Source: Ciona savignyi
Lineage: Eukaryota; Chordata; Ascidiacea; Phlebobranchia; Cionidae
Reading direction: 5' to 3'
Length of the DNA: 64,000 nt
Assembly (NCBI GenBank): GCA_000149265.1
Contig: CH002594.1
Coordinates: 1-64,000, forward strand
Under the pieces are notes generated by a model that ran no database searches, was not told where the DNA came from, and was given only the letters and a program-made list of their open reading frames with translations. The position numbers and the translations under genes are program-made. Below, one piece after another: positions 41,467 to 53,900 of the stretch; the stretch's first letter is position 1, and every line of letters starts with the position of its first letter.

Positions 41467-41581
41467 AAAAAAGATTTAAAAAAATTACGCACAACACACC
41501 AAGAGTTCCGACAAGCGACTCAGTGACGTCACAAATGTCGATCAGCTGTAGCCTCAGTTTGATGTACATTTAGTGCTTACC
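40690..41581. mobile_element. Mutator-type non-autonomous element, 892 bp
   Basis: Inverted repeats of at least 58 bases with one mismatch: 40690-40747 starting GGTAAGCACTTAATG, and 41524-41581 ending CATTTAGTGCTTACC. It is flanked by a perfect 9-bp direct repeat GTTTAAGTG at 40681-40689 and 41582-41590. A 9-bp duplication with long inverted repeats is the MULE pattern. It contains an 80-codon open frame (40759-41001) without recognisable homology, and an inner inverted repeat of CCCTAACCC-like sequence. Confidence 0.8.
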
Positions 41582-41947
41582 GTTTAAGTGTGTAGATTTC
41601 TGTCGTTTGGTGGCGCTATAAAATATTTGCACGATAATCTGAAATATAGTTGCATGTGGAGCTGTTGTTTGACTGCAATATTTACTATTGAGGCAAATAA
41701 TCATTTTTATGGTGTATGATTTGTCGTTTACCATGCCCTAAATCATGTTACAAACTTCACTCCGTGTTCTAGGCCAAATGGGCAAAGCATATTTGCCTGA
41801 ACTAGGGTAGGCCTACAAACTTGTAATAAAAATATTTTCCAACCTGAATTGGCATGGCTGAAGTTATTTAAGAAATAACGCCTCGTATTGCACACCATAT
41901 TCTTAATGCCAAACGGGGGTGTAAAATTTAGTAATTAAATTAATAAA

Positions 41948-41977
41948 ACGGATAGGATAGGATAGGATAGGATAGGA
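41948..41977 (+). repeat. (GGATA)n pentamer run at the tail of a reverse SINE
   Basis: About five GGATA units run straight into TTTATCCCCGTGAATGGG, the reversed end of the first-type SINE (about 41975-42075). The run is the SINE tail repeat. Confidence 0.8.
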
Positions 41978-42589
41978 TATTTATCCCCGTGAATGGGAAA
42001 ACCAATGTGGTTAACACACGGGAAATCGTCAAATCACCTCGCGCCCACCGTCGGGTTACCGGAGCTAACATAGTGTACAACACTGGGGTAAATTACATTT
42101 CTGATTAATGGTTATTGGCACTTGTAGTTTTGCCAGCTCTCATTCCACATTTTATTGTTTTTAAACTGCGGATTCGTGCGCACCGAGTTCATGCCAGCTC
42201 TCATTTGTGAAAGTTTCTTTTCAGTCTAAATACGAATCACAAACAATTTCCGTTGGTGGTAAGAACTTAAACACAGACTAGAAAGTGTTTTAAACACGTT
42301 TTAACCACCACTATTTGTACTGTACGCTATATGTTGCACTATGCAGAAACGGATAGCTTTCCTGGTTACGTAATTTTTCTTGGCATATCTCATTCAAAGT
42401 GTATAACGTTTGTTCCTGCAACCAGAACAAGGGTTCCCAGGTTACCAATACAAACTTGATACAAATGTTTCTAATGGAAACGAACTTGTCATTAAAATAA
42501 TATAAATATCAGAATAGCGATCCTACTATTTTGTTAAGCCCGAACACGGTCTATGTTACGTATATAGTAACCTGTCGATGTATCGTCGT

Positions 42590-42680
42590 TTATTGAAATT
42601 TGCTTTGTATGACGTATTTTGGAGTAGATAGCGGTTGAATTGTGACGTGTGTGTGATGTCATAATGTGTATATAAGGCGA
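42590..42680 (+). promoter_or_regulatory. Possible CRE-like cluster with TATA box
   Basis: Within about 90 bases there are TGACGTAT, TGACGTGT and TGATGTCA (CREB/ATF-like half and full sites) followed by GTATATAAGG. The arrangement suggests a promoter facing right, possibly for a distal 5' exon of the receptor gene. No coding exon follows within 2 kb. Confidence 0.25.
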
Positions 42681-43958
42681 ACTGTTGTAGTGAAATTAAA
42701 CAAACGAGCATGTTGTATTTTCGATAAGGGTTTCAACATTAAATATGTTTAGGTAACGTAAACGGAAACAGAATTTCTACTTGAAGAAACACAGAAAACG
42801 TGGTTGTCATACACACAATTTGAAATAACACGGCGCCGAAGCAGTGTTCGTTTGATAATATTCCTAAAGTTTAAAACCAATCAACCTATTCGTGTTGTGG
42901 ATGGTCTCGAACCGTGAAACTTCGGTTTTAGTTTTTAAATGACATTCGGTTTATAAAGGTTGTTTCTGACCTAAGAACACGGAAAAAGCGATAAAACAAA
43001 ATGTGTCTTCTTTTGCAAAGAGGGCAATTATAATGAGCAAATGCATTTTTGTATGGAGTTGAAAGGCATAGCGGGGTCTGGGCGGAATTGGCATTCTCAC
43101 GCGGGCAATCATATACTATTGCAGTGTGATTTGTATGATTAAATAGTTCCATCAATTTCCGTTCCGAACCGGCAACACTTCACCTGAAAGCCGACGGACC
43201 AATCCACCAAGCTATTCGGTTGTGCATCTGATTAGCTCACGATAATACGGGTGAAAGAATGTTCTGATTTATTTGGCGGTTAAGAAACAAAACCAGTTTC
43301 ATCGAATCTTCGTTTCATTATTACCGAGGTAGCTAATACATCCTATTTGAAATTAATGTGGTGCACTATACTAGATTAACGTGACATACTGTGGTCCATC
43401 ACGATAGAACAAAATCAATACGAACTTTACAACAACTAGTGGATGTGGTTTGTTTTGTTCTCTTCCCGACATACCTTGTTTATGTTACAGAATATTAAAA
43501 TTTCTTTTGTTTTTCTTAAAACTTATTTTTATGTATGCAACACAACCTGTAGCTTAGCGACCCAATAATAAACAACAAATTCTTAATATCCCTATATCCA
43601 CTAGAAAACACTCAAAGGGGTGATTAATGTTGATAAAACAATATACCTACGAGTTGCGGTTTGTTCAGATATTGTAAAATGCTTGGTATGGTAATATTGT
43701 AACAACTGTTCAAGGTAGCAATGACGTTGGTTGCTGGGTAAATATGTAAATATCGTGTGGTGGGTCAGATGGGTAGGGCACAGCTGTTCGTGTGGCCGAA
43801 TGCTTAGCGCGACCGATCCATTTTTGACTTAAAAACGCTGGTATTGACGACGCCATTATAAGTTTAAAAATTAGCTATCTAAGAATCGATTTTTCGCTAG
43901 CTTTATAGCCTTTCGCAAAATATTCCGTCGTTGTTCCAATTACGGGAATACATAAGTT

Positions 43959-44212
43959 ACTTACCCCTATAACCAACAAAGCCATATTTCCTGAAAATCA
44001 ATCAAATCCTTTAAAATTGAACAAATTTAATCTATTTACGATTACTTACCCCTATAATCAACAAAGCCATATTACCTGAAAATCAATCAAAACCTTTAAA
44101 ATTAAACAAATTTAATCTGTTTACGATTACTTACCCCTATAACCAACAAGGCCATATTTCCTGAAAATCAATCAAATCCTTTAAATTGAGCAAATTTAAT
44201 ATGTATTTACGA
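43959..44212 (+). repeat. Three-copy tandem repeat, about 85-bp unit
   Basis: Units start at 43959, 44044 and 44129 with ACTTACCCCTATAACCAAC and end TTTAATCTGTTTACGATT. They are nearly identical apart from point changes and small indels. Non-coding. Confidence 0.85.
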
Positions 44213-44802
44213 TTTTGAACTGGTTCAGTCGCAAGGTAATGACTTTGGGTTTAATTCCTTTTATTCGCAGTAACCACGCAACACAGCGGTTTAAAATATT
44301 CGATAAAATAAACCAAAACTTCCAGTGCGATATAACTGTCGGCCCCTACGGGGCTGTTTTAGGTTTAATAAATAAACGTGGCAATGCGTTGTTTAACATG
44401 TAGGCCTCCACTGGACTACAGGGGATTCCCCCTGCGTCACAAGCATTATTAAAATGTGCGGAAACATTGTAATAACGGAAAATATGATTTTCCGTAAAAT
44501 TGTCCAAGAGTTTTTGTAAAATGCGCGGAAATTTCCCATAAGCTAGTGAAACGTCAAACTTTATAAAATAAAATAAATAAAAATAGGCAAACTTCATAAA
44601 TATGATGTAAATCGAAGATTGAATTCTTGGAACTGATCAGCCTTAAATTACTATTGATTGTCTTTTTGCAATGAAGTGTGCAATAAAATACGCTATTGTT
44701 TTTAAATGAAAACAAAGATCCAAAATGTAGACCCGACAGATACACAACCGTCACTTTATGTAAACTGTCTGTTAAACGGAGCCTTTTTCTATCGCCGATC
44801 TT

Positions 44803-44812
44803 CTATATAAAG
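44803..44812 (+). promoter_or_regulatory. TATA box upstream of the receptor's candidate first exon
   Basis: CTATATAAAG lies 119-128 bases upstream of the ATG at 44931, followed by CTCACTCCAGG as a possible initiator region. It fits a core promoter for the cionin receptor-like gene if the 44931-45231 exon belongs to it. No start-site data. Confidence 0.4.
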
Positions 44813-44930
44813 CGACCCTCACTCCAGGGTTTATTATTCTGTGAGTTCGATTTTTCTTAAGCACAGCGGGATAAAACCGGTCGACGGTGTTTTTATTTGT
44901 CCTGTAGTAAAAAAAAATTGCTGTATAGAA

Positions 44931-47900
44931 ATGAATGCGACGGAAATAGTTCGATTTAATGAGACTCCAACCCAGGAAAGTTATAGTTCAAAGTCGAGGT
45001 TGTACCGAGCCATGTCGGGCTCGGAGCCACCCAAAACTGTCATCCCGCGTCAACAATTCCGATGTAATGAGGAGGAACTTATAAAGGTGGAAAACATTGC
45101 GGGGATGTTAAAAGCAACCAGTTTAAATGCAATACACAGAAGGAGTATGGCGTCTGCGACCACTGCAATATACGAAGATGTAGCAAACTTTACATTTGGA
45201 CCAACCTCACATAAGATGGAAAGCAAAACTGGTAAGTTGAGTTTAAATTCAAATGCTTTAACTAAAAAACGACAATTATTAAATCCAATTTTTACAGTGA
45301 TTATTTCTCTTCGCCAAAGCTTATTGTATGTGATTGACTGACTATATATAGGTCTAACGTAATTTGAATTTGATTGTTTATTTGTCTAAATATTGCTGAA
45401 ACGGAAGAACCATTGTCGCATCGCGTAATAATCTCCTAAATGAATGCTGTTTTATATGAACACAATGTATTGATTTTTTTAATACTTTGTGAATATAATC
45501 CGATTTCAAAATGTGATAAAAGCAGGTAGGGCACGAATGGTAAGGTACTCTAGGATATGTAGCAATTTACTTACACATTACAATACAACATCGCAATCAG
45601 GGGCACACGGATTACCCTGCAAAGGCCATAACCGACGTGGCCTTAACATAAATAATTTATAACTGACCGTTAAAGTGGTTGATTTTTACCAAAGTTTGCA
45701 AACGGATTAAAAAATCTCAACAGATTATTTCTAGCATGGCAAAGTTCGTAATTATGTTCACAATAAAACATGGCATGTGGTAATCCTTGACTTATAAGAC
45801 AAATAAAAACAAACAACATTCAGATATCCTTGGCTGATTGGTATTTATGTTAAGATCACTAATAATTTGGTTTTTATAATGAACAACACTTCAGGCTCGA
45901 CAACCGACTACCCAGCCACAATCATTGCTCTGTATTCGTTGGTATTCATTCTCGCCGCGGTTGGCAATATCTTGGTCCTGATAACCTTAATCTCCAACCG
46001 GCGCATGCGCACAGTCACCAATTGTTTCCTTATAAGCCTATCACTGAGCGATCTTCTTCAAGCGCTAGTATGCATGCCCATATCTTTGATCGGACAGGTT
46101 CTGAAGAGATTCATATTCGGGAGTGTTTTATGCAAGATCTTCCCATATTTCATGGGTAAGGTCATGTTTGCTAATTAGTATTTGTTTAAAGCTGTCCGTA
46201 TTGCTTTGAACATGTTGTGTTTATACCTAAATTTAAAATGATTTACATGTTTACTATTGGGTGAAGTCGCATTGGATTAGTATTTTTTTACAACATAACA
46301 ATGAATTCTATTTGAAATAGAACTAATGCCTCTTTTAAGCGAAACTAGTGTTTAAAAATGGAAGTGAATTTAGACATGGTTGGTATATTGATTCCCTTCA
46401 GATTCTGCTAGCTAATAAAAGAACAATTCAACATTTTAAAAATTTGATTAATGTTATTTGTGGTTATGTTTTTCGAACTGAGACCTGACCAAATGACATC
46501 TAAATGCCAAAGTTTTATTAACATGTTAACAACCCCTCCCTTGTAGGTATTTCGGTATCAGTGTCAACTTTCACCTTACTAGCGCTTGCCATCGAGCGCT
46601 ACAACGCTATTTGTAACCCTTTAAAGTCACGTGGTTGGCAAACGAAATCCCACGCATACAAGGTACTACGTCATTTACATTCGGCAATCATCCAACGAAG
46701 CGTTTGGTCGATGCATTTTGATTTCATCTTCATCGACAAGATAACGTCTGCTTGTCTAAACCAGTGCTCCGCAACCTTTTTTCACTCGAGGCACATTTAG
46801 AAACTTCAGGTGGTCTTCTGACAGGCTATTTACATTTCACATTATATAGGCAAAGTGTTTGATAGCCGTAATATTCAAATTTGCAAAAACTAAATTCCTC
46901 TTTATTTGGTAAAACTGTGATGAAAACAATATTATATTTTCCCGCTGCGCATCTAGCATTGTCTTGCGGCACAGTAGAGTGTGCACAATAGTGGTTGCGG
47001 AGCACTGATCTACATTACTCAATATATCAATAACTATGAAGACACTACCTCTACTATGTTTAAAAACAAACCAAGGACATCAAAGCGGAAGTTTTTTTAA
47101 AGTTTCATTAGCCCTCTATTTAAGGGCTTATGAAACTTTAATGCCCTTCTGAATTGACTGGACAGTATACTGTCACTTGTCAATAGTAAGTGATTTTGGA
47201 CGTGTCTTTTGATTCTGGTTTGAAGGTAAACAGATTTATCCTTTTAAGCCGACCGAATGAAGTAGTCAAATTTGTAATTGATCACCATGTTTTTGCCTCT
47301 AATCGATTGGCCGTTAGCGGGGATTTTCTTGTTTTTTTAAACTCGCGTTCAAAATGTGCTATCGGTCCTCACATTACGGGCCAACGATTCCTCAAAGTTG
47401 ACACCTCCCTATCATTACGTCATTCACACTTTTCTGCATGACTAATTATGCATAATCGTGATTTTTTATTTGCAATTTATTGTAAATTTTACTCAGATTA
47501 CTTACCATTAGGTTTAACAGTGTTTTTGCCTATTTTATACCGTGTTGTAATTAATAACCATACTCACTCTTATCTACTTTATTTTAATGAAGAAGTAAAA
47601 CGTGAACTAAATCAGATAAGCAGTGCGAAATAATATTCTTGGCTTGGTGTATTTTTAATACTTTTTACTTTTGGAATATTACATTTGTTATTTTTGTTAC
47701 ATTTTCAGAATTTTTGCTGTAAAAAGTCAATCAAATCAGTTTCATCCGACTTTTTCCAGGTGATCGCTGGAATCTGGTTTTTAAGTTTTCTTATCATGTC
47801 TCCTTTCCTGGTCTTCAGTCAACTGCGATATATTCCCCTGGTTCGGCAGGGAAAGTGCACGTTGGCGTGTCGTCTTTACTTTGGCGGTGAGCAAGCAAGT

Positions 47901-50900
47901 CAAGCGTGGTAAGTCTAATCTTGTTCCTTGTATTTCACCGAACCTAAGAACTTGTAATCGCACGTACGACATGACTATGTTGCTCTAATCCATTCCATAA
48001 CACGAAGGAGATTAGTCAACCTAATCTTCGATATAAATCCTATATTAAATAACTACCCGGTTGATGGACGCAACTGCACGCCACCGTCCGTCTGACGAAC
48101 TTGACTATACGTCACCATCAATCTGATGGACATAACTGTACGTCACCATTCGTCTAAAGGACGTGACTGTATATCACAATCCGTCTAACGGACGTTACCC
48201 TTTTGTCATCATTTTGTTAAACGAGATTGTACCCCACCACCCGACTTTGATAACACTCGTCATATTCTGTCGTATCGTTGCAAACATGTGAAGCCTGTTT
48301 AAATTTCAGCTTAAGTTTACCTGTTTCAGGCAAATGAATATATCGTTGTCGATCAAATGAATAAGTTGTTTATAGTGTGTAGCCATTATTTCTATTCGTC
48401 TGACATTCGGGAAATGAAGAAAAATAACATCATAAATTTCAGTGCAAACAGATTGTTTGTATTTTCTTAGGTACGTCCTGCAAAGCGTTGTTCTTCTGTG
48501 CATTCCTGGCTCCGTTATGGCTGTAACTTACGCTTGCGTATGTTTTAAAATCTTTGAGGGATTCCATTTTGAAAACAAAGACAAAACGCAGCAATCCAGT
48601 AAGAAATCATATTTTTTGACCTTTTTCTGGTAGTTTTTATTTTCGATATAAATTTTCAGAAAAGAACAAAAAGTCGACCGCTACGACAAGTGTTAAAGTA
48701 AGAGAACCCGAGCAACACGGGAATAACAACACTAACGAAATAGAGACAAAGCTTCTGAAAGGGGTAAAACTTTCAATCCTTGAATACAGTAAATTTAAAA
48801 CAAATACAGAACATGCGTTTCAAGACACATGTCCAATAATTCTTGACATAAATATCACTTTCATTTCTCCAATTTTGCACCCAGGAAAGTGGAAACGGAC
48901 ACATGTTGAAAGTACCGGAAAGATGCAGACAATCAACTGGTCGCCAGGAAATGGGAAGAGGGAGGTCCGTCAGACGAACGAACGACTCACGGAGCCTCCA
49001 GACAGAAGGACAACTCACAGCGAAGCGACGGGTTGTCAAAATGCTCCTTGTAGTTGTGGTAAGCGCCCCTTAGAATGTCGCTTGTTAGTTAATCATTTAA
49101 ACGAATTTACAACATTTGCAAAGTAACTTCGCGATTTTTCTGCATAATGCATTATGAACGAACCCAATCAATCCCGAACGCCCGTCATTGGGGGAATATG
49201 ATCGTAACGAAGCGTTCCTGCATTTGCGCAATTTAGATAATCTGCATTTCCGCTAGCCGATGAGACTTGCGATACGCAGTCTTGAAATTGCGACAGTGAC
49301 GCAACTGTACGTCAGCATACACCTAACCATCCAGTTAGTGGTTGCATTGAAACAATGCCATATTATTCTTTCACAAATAATCAGATCAACACGTCAAATT
49401 GAAAAATTGTCATGAATAATGTAGAATGTTGGCCGATGAACACATTGTCGGCGAACATTGGCCCGGAATATAAGACGTATGTTGTTAATCAAACTTTACG
49501 TCAGGGTTTTTATATTTAGAACAACATAAAAGTGTCACGAGATACTCTGGCTTTCATACAAGCAGGGGGCGTGTCTGATGGTTTCTTTTGTTTTTATTTT
49601 CCCAGTTAGTACCGTCAGTTAAAGCTTTAGCAGGCAGCCTAAAGGTGTATGCCGGTGACGTTAGATCAGATATTGACTTCCGTATTCACCATTCTGCTAA
49701 TGCATGGGCTAAAAACAGAATAACTCAACAGCTGCAGAAATTAAACGAGCAAATGTCCACTGCAATTTGTACATTGTGTGATCTTTAAATGGTTAATCAA
49801 ACTTGCAATTAATCTGCACACCGTTTCAAGGACCTGCTTTTTGGAGTACCATTTTGCAATTTCATCACGATTCACGTAGAAATAAATCACTATCATTTAC
49901 CTTATTCAAATAGAATAATCAACACTTTAAGGTTATGTTAAACTTGGAAACAGATTTATGCAAAACTTGTCTCAAATGTTAACAACGAAAGGCGGTGTGT
50001 TTATAGTAACATCTTCCAACTCTGTAAACACGCTTGTGTTTTTTGTTTAGGACAGCAAGTCAAAACGCTGTAATTAGTTGGACTATTTAGTCACAGACCC
50101 AATACAGTATTGTATTGTAAACAAATTCAAGAGACCATTTCGGTCAATTCAATGAATATTTTATGTTTTTAATCCATGCTGTGGGACCATTGGTCGCAGG
50201 GAACACAAATGTCGCCCGTTGGGAGCAATTCATACGATCATCATGGAAATCGCCGATAATTACAAATGCAACGAACCATTGTATTAGAAAGGAAATGCTG
50301 TTAATGTGATAGGTTCCGTTTTTTTGTTGAATATACCTATAAAAGTGTTGTTTATGTTTGTTGGATTAAACATTTGTATTTTCTAATATATAGATCGTAA
50401 TAATTGTCGATTGGCGGGTGTGATATCTAGGCGCGTCGTGGAAAACCATGTTCAGACTTGATATTTCGTTACGGAAATAGATTTTGGCACAACACTGTTA
50501 AAATGGCTTTTGACAAAACGAAAATGCCGGGACAGGTTCGACCGATTTGCCGCTTCCTTAATTATTTATTACGAATTAAGTCGAAAACGAAAGTTGTGTC
50601 TGTGTATTGAGCCGTGTAATTGAGGGGGGGGGGGGGGCATTATTTTGAAAAGCTCGGGAACCGATCAGCGGTCAACAATCTAAGGGAAATCGAATCTATA
50701 CATTGATGAAGGCTAGTTGTAATAATGGAACAATTCCTTTTTATTGATATTCAACTGCCGCTAAAATTATTTACCGGTCCCGTTTTAAACGCACAAGCAC
50801 CTTTCCATCTGCTTAATAAATTAAGGATCGATTAAGTCAACTTCGTAAAGACGTCGGTTGTTCCACAGTTTTTTGATGTTCGATTCGTTTAGCGGAAACC

Positions 50901-53900
50901 GCGGAAGAAAAGCAAATAGTAAACGATTGAAATCTTCAAATTAACTCGTTTCAGAGCCGTCTGCTGACAGTCATTTCTCGCCCCTGGAACCAATTAAGAA
51001 CAAATCAATTTGTCTGTGTGCATTAGTCAATAGTCAAGTGCGCAGCTTATTAAAGAATTGTCGCGAGCTAATAACCGCACCCACACATTTCCTGTTTGAA
51101 CATATGTGCAGAAATTATCGGCTATTTTTCACCATGATCGAGATATTGTTTTCACTTTTGCAGGTTCTATTCTTCGTGTGTTGGACACCACTGTTCATGG
51201 TGAACGTGTGGAAAGCATTCGACCCGAAGGGAGCGCGCAGGATCTTTTCCGGAGTGATCGAAGTAATTCAGGTACTACTTGGTGGTCGCTTGTGTGGCAG
51301 AATGGTTAACGCGGTCGAATAATATACGGAGTTATATACAAAAAGTGGCCTCAGTGACGAGCCTGTCATAGGTTCCAAACTTGACCCGATAAAATAAATA
51401 GATGCTACTGAGTAAACCGTCGTGTAACCGAAAGGCTGGCGCAACCGAGTTATGAGCAATATTTAATGGAACAGGTTTAGTGATCGGGGCATTGTGCTCA
51501 AATCGTGCCTGGATAAGACAATATATATTAATTTTTTAGTTTCGCCTAGGTGTTTTTTGTATTTTAAGCACAACAAAGTACTGCTTGCTTACCCTTAGTG
51601 TGTACTGACGCACAAATGATAATACTTAAACTAGGAAATGGTTAATTAATGCTAAAAGCGTCAAAACCGGTAAAAGTAAGAAACAGATAGCGTCGCATCC
51701 TCGTAGTAAACTCAATAGTTAGTACATCCCCACCCCACTAACTAAGCCCTGTCGGTTGGCTGTATGGGTAAGGTGTAACCCCGAACCCCGCCATATCATT
51801 TTATTGCGAACCCAAATTTTACCGTGACGTCATGATGACAAACTTTACTGTGAATCGTCCATAACGTGATCAACAAAAATGACCACTAAAATACACTTCC
51901 TATGTTTCCTTATTACATTAAGGATTTGATAAAATTTTCCCGGTTTTAGTGTTGTCCTCTGTCTCCATCATATAATATCGTACAATACAATACGGAGTTA
52001 TAGCGAGGGACCCAGTGATTCTGGAGTCGATGCTAGAGGTGGTAACAAATTTGGAATGTATCCTATGCAAATTTTATATCTAATCGCCGCAAAAATTCGT
52101 GATGTCGGCAAAAAAATCGCAATGTCGCCTAAGATCGAATGTTAAAAAATAGTTTGCATCAACGAATAGACCTTACTCGCGTTTAGACCATTAAGACCAT
52201 ATCTACGTAATTAGATCGTGATAAATCCGGTGTATGGGAACTGAATGGCTTACCTACCGATCCGAAAGCACATTATTACATACGTTAGGTGCTGTTATTA
52301 AATCGATTATATGCATTGGAAATTCGACGCCGATGAGAAAATAGTTATCGCATCGAATGTAACATTATGTTAGATTTAAAGCTGCACTGTAAACTGTAAG
52401 GGTGGAATCGTTTTCTGGAGGGTGGAATTTTACAATTCGATGCGTGGAATTATTACATGCTAAGGTGTGTATTCCCCAAAAATCGTGTAAATTTTACCAA
52501 CATGGGCTCCTCGTGTGGACAAGTCCATCTTTTAAGGTGTTATATCCCACGTACTAAAATCAATAGGGGTGGTTTTAAAAATCCAGGGGTGGGTTTCGTG
52601 TATCGAAGGTGGTTATTTCACCATACGGGTGGAACTCGACACCAAGCGCTTAAATCAACCTAAAGCCGTTGCTACAGCAACTTGTTTGATGCAATGACAT
52701 ATATACGCACCATATATCCATCGAAAGTTGTTCTACCTGGTTTCTTTATATTTAATGAAAAAATACAATTTAGGCCTACACATGTAGTCTTCTTGACTAA
52801 CTGTTATGTTAGGATAGGAATATTTAAACCTCGAAATCTTTATCTTGATATTTTACTAAAGCAATACGTTTTGAAATAATAAATGTTGACCGTTTTAGTC
52901 AAAGCTGCAGTTTATTTCTCCTGCAAAGGAACATTTTGTTGTTGCTGTAAAATATTGTGAAACACTGCGCATGCGCACAAATAATTTAAGTCGCATTTGA
53001 TTGGTTCAAGCATTGCGCCATTTTTTAGTTCTCGAATGATAAACATTATGACGACATGTGCTTGCGGGTTCACGTGAAAAGGATAGTAGCCTACTAAACT
53101 TAACTTAAAACTCCTTCAGCGACAAAGAAAGTTTTTTAGGATGCTTTAGGTCTATGTTAGATAAGCTTAAATTCAGTTAGACTATATTATCTTAACTATT
53201 TTATTAAATAGCCTAGATGCATATCAATGTTTGTAGGTTGTTGCTAGTCTATAGAAAGACCTTCAGCGTGAGGTGCATGTGGATGTGGGCCTGTTGTTGC
53301 TGTAGCCTGTATTGCAATACGTTTTCTCTAGGACCCTAGGAACAGTTTTATTTCAATTTATTCGTTTAACTTAAAAACAGGAAGGTTAATATATATACGT
53401 TTGCGATGTCGTGCTTGTTCTTTACCAGTACCTTAAGGTTAATTTCATCATGCCTTGTNNNNNNNNNNNNNNNNNNNNNNNNNNNNNNNNNNNNNNNNNN
53501 NNNNNNNNNNNNNNNNNNNNNNNNNNNNNNNNNNNNNNNNNNNNNNNNNNNNNNNNNNATATGTTAGACAGGTTTACTTAGCCTGTGATTTTATTGTTGG
53601 ATTAACCTTTTAAAATTCCACTAGATTATAATTAGAGAATAACCGCATGTCCACAGACAGTTACCAATAATTGCCCTTTTAAGACTTTGGGATCGAACCT
53701 AAAGCCTGTCTTGTATGATCAAGTCACCCAACTTTACTATTTACCAAAGGCCAACGCTTACTACTACAGATATAAAAATCTTTTTTTATCTTAGATATCC
53801 ATCACCATTTGAATATCGATCCGTATGCCTTACCCTTGTACAAAAATACCCTCAACTAGCAGACAAAAAAAGCAAGGATTGTACTGTGAGTGTTTATTTC

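Larger units (their letters stand above)
41591..44800. other. Intergenic stretch before the receptor gene
   Basis: Contains the GGATA run and reverse SINE at 41948-42075, the possible promoter near 42590-42680, a second-type SINE at 43785-43880 and the 85-bp repeats. No coding exon supported. Confidence 0.5.
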
